From contig CAZNDH010000004.1 of assembly GCA_964571765.1 (NCBI GenBank), positions 1 to 64,000 of the forward strand: 64,000 nucleotides of DNA, given 5' to 3'. Shown in pieces: positions 34,473 to 42,592 of this stretch (the first letter of the stretch is position 1; every line of letters starts with the position of its first letter). The position numbers and the translations under genes are program-made. Source of the stretch: ZC4RG35 sp964571765. GTDB taxonomy: Bacteria; Actinomycetota; Acidimicrobiia; Spongiisociales; ZC4RG35. Below the pieces are notes generated by a model that was given only the letters and a program-made list of their open reading frames with translations, was not told where the DNA came from and ran no database searches.

Positions 34473-35347
34473 CTGGCCGGGCCACGGAGCATATCGATGA
34501 GGGCAGCCTCATCGGAACCGGGCTCGGGCCGGTGGTCGTAAACCCATGCCGCCGATGGCGGCAAAGAGGCGAGCACCGACTCGGCTCGTCCCCCGGTCTC
34601 CAGGCCGAACCTGGTTCCCCGGTCCCACACCAGGTTGAACTCGGCGTAGCGACCCCTCCTGATCCGGTGCCACTGCTTCTCACGATCACCGTGAGACATG
34701 GCGACCCGCCGCTCCAGGATGGGAAGGTATGCCTCGGGGAGTGACGACCCCAGGTCGAGATGGAAGGCCCACACCTCCTCGAGACGCTCATCGAGGCGAT
34801 CGAAGAACAGCCCGCCTACTCCCCGCGCCTCACCCCTGTGAGGCAGGAAGAAGTAGGCGTCGCACGCCTGTTTCCACTCCCGGTACCGGGCTACCGGATG
34901 ACGGGAGCATACCGAGGCCAGGACCCGGTGGAAGTGGATGGCGTCCTCCTCGATGAGGTAGTACGGGGTGAGATCGGCTCCGCCCCCGAACCAGGCCAAC
35001 CCGCCGTCACCCTCGAGGAAGCGGAGATTGGCGTGCAAGGTGGGGGCATAGGGGTTGGCGGGATGGACGATGACCGAAACCCCGGTGGCGTAGAAGCCGC
35101 CCCCGGCCTGAGCCGCCACTTCGGACAGGCCGCTCGGTGTCACACCGAACACCGCGGAGAAGTTGACCGCAGCCTTCTCCAGATGACGGCCACCGGCCAG
35201 GATCCGGGTGACCCCGCCACCACCGCCGGGTCGCAACCATTCATCACGAGTGAAGGCCCCGGTTCCGTCGATCTCCTCGAAGACTGTCACCAGCTCGTCC
35301 TGCAGCTGTCGGTAGGCGCCCTCGATCTCAGCCCTGTCCGGCATCAT
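34460..35347 (-). CDS. hemF: Oxygen-dependent coproporphyrinogen III oxidase
   Basis: Oxidative decarboxylation of coproporphyrinogen III to protoporphyrinogen IX using O2. The 295-residue protein carries WFGGGADLTPYYLIEEDAIHFH, the KQACDAYFFLPHRGEARGVGG motif (about residues 165-185) and NLVWDRGTRFGLETGGR. The start ATG at 35347 overlaps the hemH stop (ATGATG). HemF is uncommon in actinobacteria, which mostly use the coproporphyrin-dependent route. Confidence 0.95.
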   Translation of the reverse strand: MMPDRAEIEGAYRQLQDELVTVFEEIDGTGAFTRDEWLRPGGGGGVTRILAGGRHLEKAAVNFSAVFGVTPSGLSEVAAQAGGGFYATGVSVIVHPANPYAPTLHANLRFLEGDGGLAWFGGGADLTPYYLIEEDAIHFHRVLASVCSRHPVARYREWKQACDAYFFLPHRGEARGVGGLFFDRLDERLEEVWAFHLDLGSSLPEAYLPILERRVAMSHGDREKQWHRIRRGRYAEFNLVWDRGTRFGLETGGRAESVLASLPPSAAWVYDHRPEPGSDEAALIDMLRGPARWWG

Positions 35348-36372
35348 GCTTCCCGGACCATCGAGGCCACCGCCTCCACCCACCGGTGATCGGCGTTGAC
35401 ACAGGGGACCAACAGAAAGTCCTCCCCTCCCAGGTCCGCCCACTGCCGGCGGCCCCGAATACCGATCTCCTCGATTGTCTCCAGGCAGTCCGCGGTGAAG
35501 GATGGGGTGAGCACTGCTAACCGTCTCACTCCTTCGAGGTAGAGCTGTGGAAGGCGGTGATCGGTGTAGGGCTCGATCCATTTCTGCCCGGCTAGCCGCG
35601 ACTGGAAGGTGGTCGAGGTCGCCCCCTCGTCGAGACCGAGGACATCGATCAGCCCGCGGCTAGTGGCGAAGCATTGCGCCCGGTAGCAGAAGGTGTTGGC
35701 CATTGCCATCGAGTCGCAGCAGCCCGGTGTGCGGAGACACCATTCACCGGTCGGGTCGGATCGTTGCACCTGCTTCTCGGGGAGGCCGTGATAGCTGAAC
35801 ACGACGTGATCGGGACCGAAGCCGTCGAGGAGTGGGCCGGCAATCCCGGCCACCGCCTCGAGGAAGCCGGGATGGTCGTAGAAGCTTCCGGCACAGCGAA
35901 TTTCGGGCACTCTGACCCGACTCCCAATTACCTGGAGGGCCTTCTCCAGGGCGGAGCCGGTGCTCGCCGAGGCGTACTGGGGGAACTGGGGAAGCAGCAT
36001 CAGACGCCGGCACCCCTCGGAAAGGAGTTGCTCGACCGCCGAGGCGATCGACGGGTTCCGGTAACGCATCCCGTAGGCGACCCGGTAGCCCTCACCGAGG
36101 ATCGCGGCGACACGCTGGGCCAGGGCTGCGGTGTTGAGGGTCAGAGGTGAACCTTTGTCGGTCCACACCTTCTCGTAGGCCTCAGCCGACCGACGTGGCC
36201 TGAATGGGAGGATCACTGCATTGAGAAGGAGAAACCTGGCCGGGGCGGGAAGGTCGAGGACCCTCGGGTCCGATAGGAACTCCCTCAGATACCTGCGCAC
36301 GTCCCCGACCTCGGTGGAATCGGGGGTGCCCAATTGGAGCAGCAGGACGCCAATGGGGTGGTCGAGCGACAC
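35344..36372 (-). CDS. hemH: Ferrochelatase
   Basis: Inserts ferrous iron to make heme. The 342-residue protein has GVLLLQLGTPDS, the catalytic histidine H195 in FSYHGLPEK and the glutamate-rich SFTADCLETIEEIG near 291-304. Unusual cysteines C212, C218, C219, C229 and C234 follow SYHGLP and could bind an iron-sulfur cluster, as in some proteobacterial ferrochelatases with an internal cysteine set. GTG 36372 follows TAACTT by 7 nt, so the whole operon appears leaderless from here. Confidence 0.95.
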   Translation of the reverse strand: MSLDHPIGVLLLQLGTPDSTEVGDVRRYLREFLSDPRVLDLPAPARFLLLNAVILPFRPRRSAEAYEKVWTDKGSPLTLNTAALAQRVAAILGEGYRVAYGMRYRNPSIASAVEQLLSEGCRRLMLLPQFPQYASASTGSALEKALQVIGSRVRVPEIRCAGSFYDHPGFLEAVAGIAGPLLDGFGPDHVVFSYHGLPEKQVQRSDPTGEWCLRTPGCCDSMAMANTFCYRAQCFATSRGLIDVLGLDEGATSTTFQSRLAGQKWIEPYTDHRLPQLYLEGVRRLAVLTPSFTADCLETIEEIGIRGRRQWADLGGEDFLLVPCVNADHRWVEAVASMVREA

Positions 36373-36379
36373 CGTGGCG

Positions 36380-36385
36380 AAGTTA
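36380..36385 (-). promoter_or_regulatory. Leaderless -10 of the heme operon
   Basis: TAACTT on the minus strand with a 7-nt spacer to the GTG of hemH at 36372. No consensus -35 is seen; a perfect 12-bp palindrome covers that position. Confidence 0.6.
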
Positions 36386-36394
36386 CCCGGGGCA

Positions 36395-36437
36395 TCTGTC
36401 GACAGACAGTCGACATGGATCCGACACAGTGTCGGAT
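36395..36437. promoter_or_regulatory. Palindrome array upstream of hemH
   Basis: TCTGTCGACAGA (36395-36406) is a perfect 12-bp palindrome over the expected -35, and ATCCGACACAGTGTCGGAT (36419-36437) is a perfect 19-bp palindrome (9+1+9) just upstream. Together they hold five TGTCG/CGACA pentamers (at 36397, 36400, 36411, 36422 and 36430). This looks like a multi-site operator; the 19-bp repeat also lies 2 bp after the stop of the glycoside-hydrolase-like gene and could serve as its terminator hairpin, though no U-tract follows. Confidence 0.55.
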
Positions 36438-36438
36438 T

Positions 36439-37722
36439 TCAGTCGTTGAGTTCGTCGTCTGTGGGAAGGGCTGCCAGGCCGAACGAACTGCTCACGTTCC
36501 ACAACATCCAGCCGACCCCTCGGTCCTCGGCTGCCTGGATGGCAGCCCGAATCTGCGAATCAGTCCATGAGAAGCCCTGCAGCCAGGGACGGAGCACCGC
36601 CCCGTCGCCTACTCGCCCCCATGCGGAGTCGATGGCGTCCCCGGTGACCGTGGCCGGGTGGTCGTTGGGGTCTGGGAAGCCCAGCCACCCCGGGCTGTAG
36701 TGGCTGGGATACACCATTGGACTGACTGCGTCCAGATGCGGTGAGAACTCCTCCGGCCGCTGGCCCAATCCCTGGTCGTTGTCCACCGAGACCAGGATGC
36801 CGAATATGTCGGCACTGACCATGCACCCCATCGGTCCCAGGGCGCCCCGGGCCTCGGCGAGGAAGGTCGCGATGTGCTCCACCCGCTCCGCCTCGGGGAT
36901 GCGTAGCTGACCGCTGACCGAAGCGGTCCGGCCCGCGGGGTACCTCACGTAGTCGAACTGGATCTCGTCGAAGCCGAGGGCGCAGGCATCGACCGCCAGG
37001 TCGATGTTATAGGCCCGGGCCTTCATTGCACTGGGGTCGACCCACGGCCCGCTCAGCCGCTCATCGGGGTGGGCAGCCACCCAGTGGGGATCCTCGAAGA
37101 CCACCACCCGGGTGATGGTGTACAGACCGGCCCTGCGAGCCTCGTTGATCCGCCCCACCGCGTCGTACCAACTTTCGACCGCACCGATGCGGTGAGCCTC
37201 GAGCACCCTGGTCTGATGCACCACAATCCCACCCTCCTGCTTGGTGTCGAAGACCAGGGTGTTGATCGCTGAGGTCGCCGCCAGGTCGAGCAGCCGTCCG
37301 AAGTGGCTGTCGTCCCCGGCGGCGGCCGCACCGACCCTCAGGCCGCGAACGGTCATCGGCACCAGGGTGAGCTCGAGGCTGTCCGCCATCACCACGGGCA
37401 ACTCCGCCTCCACGGTGATCCACCCCCGTTTGCGCAGGGCGACGTTCCCGGGAGCCGTCGAAGAGACGGTGAAACGGCCCTCGGCGTCGGTGGTGGCGGT
37501 TGCCTCGCCAAAGCTGACCTCGACCCCGGCGATGGGCCGGCCGCCGGGGTCGGCGACGCGGCCCCGGGCGACTACCGGGGGAATGGTCGTGGTGGTCGTC
37601 GAGGTCGTGGTGGTGGTAGACGAAGATGTGGTGGTAAAGGTGGTGGTGGTGGTGGGCGGTGCCGGGAGCGAGGTGCAGGCGAATACGGTGGATGCCAGGA
37701 TCGCCGGGCCGAGCCTTCTCAC
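36439..37722 (-). CDS. Secreted putative glycoside hydrolase (DUF4015 family)
   Basis: The 427-residue protein has an N-terminal signal with a possible lipobox ending VFAC (C16), a long Thr/Ser-rich linker (residues about 20-50), a carboxypeptidase-regulatory-like domain (GRVADPGGRPIAGVEVSFG, about 52-110) and a TIM-barrel DUF4015 domain with DEIQFDYVRYP, VSADIFG and a late MLWNVSS. It is probably exported and anchored; the sugar substrate is unknown. GTG 37722 follows TACCCT by 7 nt. Confidence 0.82.
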   Translation of the reverse strand: MRRLGPAILASTVFACTSLPAPPTTTTTFTTTSSSTTTTTSTTTTTIPPVVARGRVADPGGRPIAGVEVSFGEATATTDAEGRFTVSSTAPGNVALRKRGWITVEAELPVVMADSLELTLVPMTVRGLRVGAAAAGDDSHFGRLLDLAATSAINTLVFDTKQEGGIVVHQTRVLEAHRIGAVESWYDAVGRINEARRAGLYTITRVVVFEDPHWVAAHPDERLSGPWVDPSAMKARAYNIDLAVDACALGFDEIQFDYVRYPAGRTASVSGQLRIPEAERVEHIATFLAEARGALGPMGCMVSADIFGILVSVDNDQGLGQRPEEFSPHLDAVSPMVYPSHYSPGWLGFPDPNDHPATVTGDAIDSAWGRVGDGAVLRPWLQGFSWTDSQIRAAIQAAEDRGVGWMLWNVSSSFGLAALPTDDELND

Positions 37723-37729
37723 CGCACCG

Positions 37730-37735
37730 AGGGTA
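37730..37735 (-). promoter_or_regulatory. Leaderless -10 of the DUF4015 gene
   Basis: TACCCT on the minus strand with a 7-nt spacer to the GTG at 37722. Confidence 0.5.
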
Positions 37736-37741
37736 CGAGGG

Positions 37742-38194
37742 TCAGCCCAGCCGCAGTACCATCACCGCGATCGCGGTCAGGATCAGCAGGGTGTCGAGGG
37801 CCCCGAAACCGGCGAGACGACCGGTGACCGTCTTGATCCGTGACTGGTCACCCGACTCGATAGCCGCGGCGGCCCGGTCGGCTCCGGGGCCAAACACCAC
37901 GATCCCGAGAACGGCACCGATCACGATGACCGCCAATCCGACGAGGACGAACACGCTGGCGAAGGTATAGACCGGGCTCTGCAACACCATGACTATCCCG
38001 GTGACGAGGATGAGCATGCTGGCCGGCATATACACCAAGCGGGATAGGGCCGACCCGATCCGCATCCACCCCGCTGCGACCACCGGGTCCTGGGCGAGCG
38101 CCATCCGGGGAACCACCATCTGGACGACGTTGGCCCCCAACCAGGTCCCTGCCCCGGCAATGTGCAGGATGAGCATCAGGTCGCGCAATTCCAT
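37742..38194 (-). CDS. DUF2269-like integral membrane protein (copy A)
   Basis: A 150-residue protein with four hydrophobic segments, starting MELRDLMLILHIAGAGTWLGANVV. The early His in the first segment (LHIAG) followed by paired helices is typical of DUF2269/CopD-like small membrane proteins that may bind heme or copper; that is a guess. A related protein is encoded at 48395-48850. ATG 38194 follows TAGCCT by 7 nt. Confidence 0.7.
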   Translation of the reverse strand: MELRDLMLILHIAGAGTWLGANVVQMVVPRMALAQDPVVAAGWMRIGSALSRLVYMPASMLILVTGIVMVLQSPVYTFASVFVLVGLAVIVIGAVLGIVVFGPGADRAAAAIESGDQSRIKTVTGRLAGFGALDTLLILTAIAVMVLRLG

Positions 38195-38201
38195 CGCCGG
38201 C

Positions 38202-38207
38202 AGGCTA
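38202..38207 (-). promoter_or_regulatory. Leaderless -10 of DUF2269-like copy A
   Basis: TAGCCT on the minus strand with a 7-nt spacer to the ATG at 38194. Confidence 0.5.
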
Positions 38208-38239
38208 ACGGAAGGTTCCCCGCCGACTCGAACACCCAA

Positions 38240-38245
38240 TACCAT
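38240..38245 (+). promoter_or_regulatory. Leaderless -10 of the membrane-protein gene at 38252
   Basis: TACCAT with a 6-nt spacer to the GTG at 38252; it sits back to back with the promoter of DUF2269-like copy A in a 57-bp gap. Confidence 0.5.
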
Positions 38246-38251
38246 CCGCGG

Positions 38252-38626
38252 GTGACCGACTCCGACCAGGGCCCCGGGTGCCGTGACACCGTCCTCGCCA
38301 CCGCCCTCCTCGTGGGCATGGCTGCGGTCTTCCTGGCTCTGGGCCTCAACTTGACGACCCAGGACGGTTGCACCGGGCTCTGCGAGACCGCGGGTCTCAC
38401 CCTGCTCTACGCCGGGGGACCCATCTCCGCCCTCCTTGGTGTTCTCCTCGGCGAACTTCCCCTGGCCTGGCCCCTCGACGTCACCTTTTGGGTAGTCGCC
38501 GGTTACCTGGTTGCCCGCTGGGCGGGAAATCGGGATCGCAACGCCCTGGCGGGATCCCTCCTGCTCCTCGTGGCAGTGCTCGTCTACGGACTAGTCCTTT
38601 CGCAGATGGTGGAATTGGTGGTGTGA
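38252..38626 (+). CDS. Small hypothetical membrane protein
   Basis: A 124-residue protein with about four hydrophobic segments (residues roughly 14-32, 45-65, 72-90 and 98-118) and two cysteines in the first external loop (QDGCTGLCETAG). I recognise no family. The GTG start is set by the leaderless -10; longer in-frame versions would overlap the divergent gene. Confidence 0.6.
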   Translation: MTDSDQGPGCRDTVLATALLVGMAAVFLALGLNLTTQDGCTGLCETAGLTLLYAGGPISALLGVLLGELPLAWPLDVTFWVVAGYLVARWAGNRDRNALAGSLLLLVAVLVYGLVLSQMVELVV

Positions 38627-38659
38627 CCAAGTCATGTGACCACTTAGCGTGGTTACTGC

Positions 38660-39016
38660 ATGCTCATCGTGTCCATCGCCGCCCTGCTCCGTAGGGTCTT
38701 GCTCGCCACCATGATCGCCGCCTCACTGGCCGCGACGTCGACCACTGCGGTGACCTTCGCCGCTCCGGAGCCTGGGGCCCGCCTGGCCCCAGTGGGGGAC
38801 GCGGCTGACATGGTGAGCCTCACTCAGGGTGAGACCAGCCTCCTGTTCGCCTCCAACTCGAGTGTCATCGAGACCATCACCGTGACCGGATGGCCGTCCA
38901 GCGATGGGGAGCACGATCTCGGCGGCGCCATTCTGGTGGAGACGGTGTATCGCAACGTCGGCGCCGTCACCTTTGGGGAGCCACCCCGCACCGTCGAATT
39001 CCGTATCTCGGGCTGA
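38660..39016 (+). CDS. Small hypothetical secreted protein
   Basis: A 118-residue protein with a signal-like N-terminus (LLRRVLLATMIAASLAATSTTAVTFAA) and a short beta-rich remainder. No family is recognised. Start choice is uncertain: ATG at 38660 or 38711 are both possible and no Shine-Dalgarno or clear -10 is seen. Confidence 0.45.
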   Translation: MLIVSIAALLRRVLLATMIAASLAATSTTAVTFAAPEPGARLAPVGDAADMVSLTQGETSLLFASNSSVIETITVTGWPSSDGEHDLGGAILVETVYRNVGAVTFGEPPRTVEFRISG

Positions 39017-39060
39017 CGAGGGCTGGGCCCAGAGTCCGGTGCCCCGAGCGAAGCGAGTGC

Positions 39061-40311
39061 CTAGAGGTAGGGCTCGAGGTCTGAGTGTTCGAAGGGGCCC
39101 ACCGCCCCGATCATCTTGGTGGGACCGCCGTAGAGGTCGGCAGCCACCGCCTGTACTTGACCCAGGTCGATCCCTTCGATCTTGGCCAGCCGTTCGTCCA
39201 CCGATAGATGAGGCATGCCGGCGAGCTCGTCACGGCCCAAGCGGATCATCCGGCTGTTGGCGTCCTCCAGCGCCAGAGCCAGCCCGCCCCGCATCGAGCC
39301 CTTGGCCCTCTCCAACTCCTCCTCTGTGATCCCCTCGGCGACCACCTTGGCCAGTTCGTCACCGATGATCCGGAGGCAGGTGTCGGTCTGGCTAGGGGTG
39401 GTGCCCACATATACCCCCCAAGCCCCGTTGTCGGCATAGGCCAGGCGGAACCCGTAGACGGCATAGGCCAGTCCTCTCTCCTCGCGAATCTCCCGGAAGA
39501 GACGGGAAGACATTCCGCTCCCGACGATGTGATTTAGGATCTCGAACGCCCATCTCCTCTCGTCGGCACGGTCCAGTCCTGGTCCGCCCATCACGATGTG
39601 GGCCTGCTCGGTGTCCCGGCGAGTGACCTTGACACCGGAGGTGTAGGCGGCCGGTAGGAAGTCATGGGAGACCCCATCGCCCGACCACCCCTCGAAACGG
39701 TCAGCGATCATCCCCACCACCTCGTCGTGGCTAACCGATCCGGCGGCGGCCACCACCATCGACCCCGCCCCGTAGCGGCGTTTCCAGTAGCCATCGATGT
39801 CGTCGCGGGTCATCGCCCGGATCGACTCCCTGGTACCCAGGACCGGGGCCTCGAGCACATGGCCGGCAAACACCATCGAGGTGAAGTTCTCGTGGGCCAC
39901 GTCGTCGGGATCGTCCTCGGACATGTTGATCTCCTCGATTACCACCTGGCGCTCGGCATCGATCTCGTGGGGCCGGAAAGCCGGCCGCTGGATGATCTCG
40001 CAGAGCACGTCGAGCCCGGTGGCCAGGTCCTGGTCGAGCAGTCTGGCCCAATAGCAGGTGGCCTCCTTGGAAGTGAAGGCGTTGGACTCGGCCCCGATGG
40101 CGTCGAAGGTCTCGGAGACCTCCCGGGCCGAGAGTCGCTCCGATCCTTTGAAGAGGAGATGCTCGAGGAAATGGGAGACACCCGCCTCGTTCCCGTTCTC
40201 GTCTCGGGTGCCGGTGTCGACCCAACACCCCAGGGCCACTGATCGGAGAGAGGGCATGGTCTCGGTTATGACCCGAAGGCCGTTGGGGAGCGTGGTCAGG
40301 TCGTAGTGCAC
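39061..40311 (-). CDS. M16 family zinc peptidase
   Basis: A 416-residue processing-peptidase-like protein with the inverted zinc motif HFLEH at 47-51 and the downstream glutamate in VIEEINMSEDDP; the C-terminal half is the inactive-type M16C domain. Such enzymes degrade or process peptides in the cytoplasm or envelope. The GTG at 40311 (MHYDLTTLPNGLRVI) is chosen since TACGCT ends 7 nt before it; upstream in-frame codons lack support. Confidence 0.88.
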   Translation of the reverse strand: MHYDLTTLPNGLRVITETMPSLRSVALGCWVDTGTRDENGNEAGVSHFLEHLLFKGSERLSAREVSETFDAIGAESNAFTSKEATCYWARLLDQDLATGLDVLCEIIQRPAFRPHEIDAERQVVIEEINMSEDDPDDVAHENFTSMVFAGHVLEAPVLGTRESIRAMTRDDIDGYWKRRYGAGSMVVAAAGSVSHDEVVGMIADRFEGWSGDGVSHDFLPAAYTSGVKVTRRDTEQAHIVMGGPGLDRADERRWAFEILNHIVGSGMSSRLFREIREERGLAYAVYGFRLAYADNGAWGVYVGTTPSQTDTCLRIIGDELAKVVAEGITEEELERAKGSMRGGLALALEDANSRMIRLGRDELAGMPHLSVDERLAKIEGIDLGQVQAVAADLYGGPTKMIGAVGPFEHSDLEPYL

Positions 40312-40318
40312 TGGAGCA

Positions 40319-40324
40319 AGCGTA
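40319..40324 (-). promoter_or_regulatory. Leaderless -10 of the M16 peptidase gene
   Basis: TACGCT on the minus strand with a 7-nt spacer to the GTG at 40311. The remaining 180 bp up to 40504 contain no gene; a weak GGCAC...GTGCC inverted repeat (40453-40473) and a TTGACA at 40478 precede the VWA gene. Confidence 0.5.
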
Positions 40325-40504
40325 TCCTCCGGCACCGCCAATGCCTCGTCGTGCTGCGCCCGTCGAAGTCACGAGTGTGGGCGTCGAGCCCCTCCCGCAG
40401 GACCCGGTCATCGCACCGAGCCGTCGATGGGAGCCGGAGTCGCGACTCGAGTGGCACTCACGCCGGGGGTGCCTCGGTTGACATACATGAGACAATGACC
40501 GGTC

Positions 40505-42592
40505 ATGCGCCAGCGCGAGCAGACCTTTCTCACCGACCTGATCGGACCCGAAGACCAGGCCATCGAGGCCGTGGTCAGCCGGTATCAGAAGGTGGCGCCT
40601 GCGGTGACCCGGCTGGCCCGGTCGCTGTCTCACAACCCCCAACTCCGGGTCAGGCTGGGGTCGGAGGCGTCCGCCTCCGAGGAGGAGATCGTCTGCGACC
40701 CGAGGATCTTCCAGGCGGCGTACCACCGCAACGCCCCGGTGACCCCCGACGAGGTGGCCTTGGCCTCGGCCCTACACGAGGTGATGCACCTGGTGTCGAC
40801 CAACCTCGATGCCACCCGGCCTCTCCCCGAGGGGTGGCCCGTCGAGGATCTACCACCCGACGGTATCGAAGTCGACCTGCTCACCGCTCTGGAGCACACC
40901 GGCCGCCCCGTCGCCGAGGTCCTCTTCTTCAGCCTGGAGGACGCCCGTCAGGAGATCCAGGGCCTCTCCTCCTACCCCGGGGCAAGATCGGTGCTCCAGG
41001 ACCTCTACCTTTCTTCCCTGAGCCAGGCAATCGCCCGTTCGGGAGCCCTCTCCCAGTTCGTGCTGGGTTGCTTTCTCCTCACCGGTGGCTATGTCGAGAG
41101 GGACGTGCTCGAGAAGCGGTTCGAGGCCAAGGCAGCGGTGGCCATCGACGACGCCACCGAGCATTGCCAGGCGGCCGCCCGGTCGGATGACCCCTGGGAG
41201 GTTGCCCGGCTTGCCCTCGAGCTGGAGGCCATAGCCAGGGCCAACGGCCTGATAACCGAAGTCCCTGCATCGGCCACCGCCGCCCAGAGGAAGGCGGTCG
41301 CCGCCAAGGACGCCGACGAGGCCGCTTCGGGGGTGGACACGGTGCGAATGACCTCACCGATCGTCCAGGACTCGCAGTCCTACCAGGAGACCCGGCGCTC
41401 GGCTCACACCGTCGCTGGGGCGTCGGAAAGGCGGGGGCCTTCCCGGCTCGCCGACGAGGAGTCCACCGAACAGCTGCTTCGGGTGAGCCAGGCTCCTGAG
41501 GTCTACCTGCCCACCGGGCAGGGGGGAAAGCTGATAGTCGGCCCCATTCCCACGGCCTTTGCCGGCTTCGGGTCGGAGGGACTGGAGTCGATCACACGCA
41601 CCGCCGGAGCCTGGGACGTTGCCCAGCGCCGGGTCTCTGGGGAGCTCTTCCCGCTGTTCGCCGCCAACCAGAGAAGAGGGCTCCACTCAGGGTTCGACCA
41701 GGGCGATGTCTCACCTCATGCCGCCCTCTTCATCGGAGCCGGGCTCTACCAGCGGCTCTACGAGAGAAGGGCCGCCCGGACCAGGCGGCACTATGCGGTC
41801 TCGCTCCTGGTCGACGCATCGGCATCGATGCTCAGCCCGGGGCGGAGTCACGGCCCTGGCTCGTCTTGGGCGATGGCGGCGGCAATGCTGGGGGCATGGA
41901 CCATGGCCCTGCTCTGCGACGAGCTCCAGATCGACTTCGAGGTCGCCTTGTTCAACCGGGGGTTCGCCGCCCGGCCCACCGACACCGAGGAGACCTACCG
42001 CCGTTCCCGGGCCGCGGCCACCTCCGGGCTACGTCAAACCCAGGGCACCGCCGCCGATCGGCTGATCGGCACAGTCAACCATTACCTGGTCAAGCCGTTC
42101 GACCGACGCTGGCAGGACTCCCGACACACCCTGGCCGGACTGTTCTTCACCGCTGCCGAGCCCCGGAGGGCGGCGACCATGGCCCGGCGAAACCCGGAGA
42201 GCGCACCACCGGTGTCACTGTTCGAGAAGGCGGCGAACGTCGATGAGCTCAACGTGATCCACGCCGCCGATCGGATGGGACGTCAGGGCGCCGACGTGCG
42301 CATCCTGATGGTCCTTGCCGATGGGATGACCCGCGGTTCGGTGGAGGCGCTGACCCGGTCGGTGGAGGCGGTCGAGGCCGGCGGGGCCACGGTGATCGGC
42401 ATCGGGATCGGAGACAACACCGTGGACATCGCCTACAACCGCCACGAGGTGGTGGAACGACCCGACCAGCTTGCCCGGGCGATGATCGAAGGAACCCGGC
42501 ACGCCCTGCGCCGCAGCCTGGGACTCGCCGGCATGGACACCTGGTGGCTGCGGGCATCCGGGTTGGACACCAAGGAGGAAGCCGTTGCCTGA
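40505..42592 (+). CDS. Metallopeptidase-like plus VWA domain protein
   Basis: The 695-residue protein has an N-terminal domain with a zinc-peptidase-like H91-E-V-M-H95 helix and, 50 residues on, SLEDARQE (144-150), which could provide the third ligand as in other HExxH proteins joined to VWA domains. The C-terminal VWA domain carries a full MIDAS motif, D437-A-S-A-S441. It is overlapped by an AAA+ ATPase gene (8 nt), so the two form a VWA/AAA pair like CobT/CobS or NorD/NorQ, which usually insert metals or remodel partners. No target gene is apparent nearby. Confidence 0.75.
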   Translation: MRQREQTFLTDLIGPEDQAIEAVVSRYQKVAPAVTRLARSLSHNPQLRVRLGSEASASEEEIVCDPRIFQAAYHRNAPVTPDEVALASALHEVMHLVSTNLDATRPLPEGWPVEDLPPDGIEVDLLTALEHTGRPVAEVLFFSLEDARQEIQGLSSYPGARSVLQDLYLSSLSQAIARSGALSQFVLGCFLLTGGYVERDVLEKRFEAKAAVAIDDATEHCQAAARSDDPWEVARLALELEAIARANGLITEVPASATAAQRKAVAAKDADEAASGVDTVRMTSPIVQDSQSYQETRRSAHTVAGASERRGPSRLADEESTEQLLRVSQAPEVYLPTGQGGKLIVGPIPTAFAGFGSEGLESITRTAGAWDVAQRRVSGELFPLFAANQRRGLHSGFDQGDVSPHAALFIGAGLYQRLYERRAARTRRHYAVSLLVDASASMLSPGRSHGPGSSWAMAAAMLGAWTMALLCDELQIDFEVALFNRGFAARPTDTEETYRRSRAAATSGLRQTQGTAADRLIGTVNHYLVKPFDRRWQDSRHTLAGLFFTAAEPRRAATMARRNPESAPPVSLFEKAANVDELNVIHAADRMGRQGADVRILMVLADGMTRGSVEALTRSVEAVEAGGATVIGIGIGDNTVDIAYNRHEVVERPDQLARAMIEGTRHALRRSLGLAGMDTWWLRASGLDTKEEAVA

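Noticed and set aside
36419..36437. Intrinsic terminator for the DUF4015 gene
   Set aside because: The hairpin is perfect but no U-tract follows; its shared pentamers with the neighbouring palindrome favour an operator role.
40306..41190. A 294-codon plus-strand frame across the start of the VWA gene
   Set aside because: Arg/Gly/Pro-rich translation typical of a shadow frame; the VWA protein in another frame has recognisable domains.
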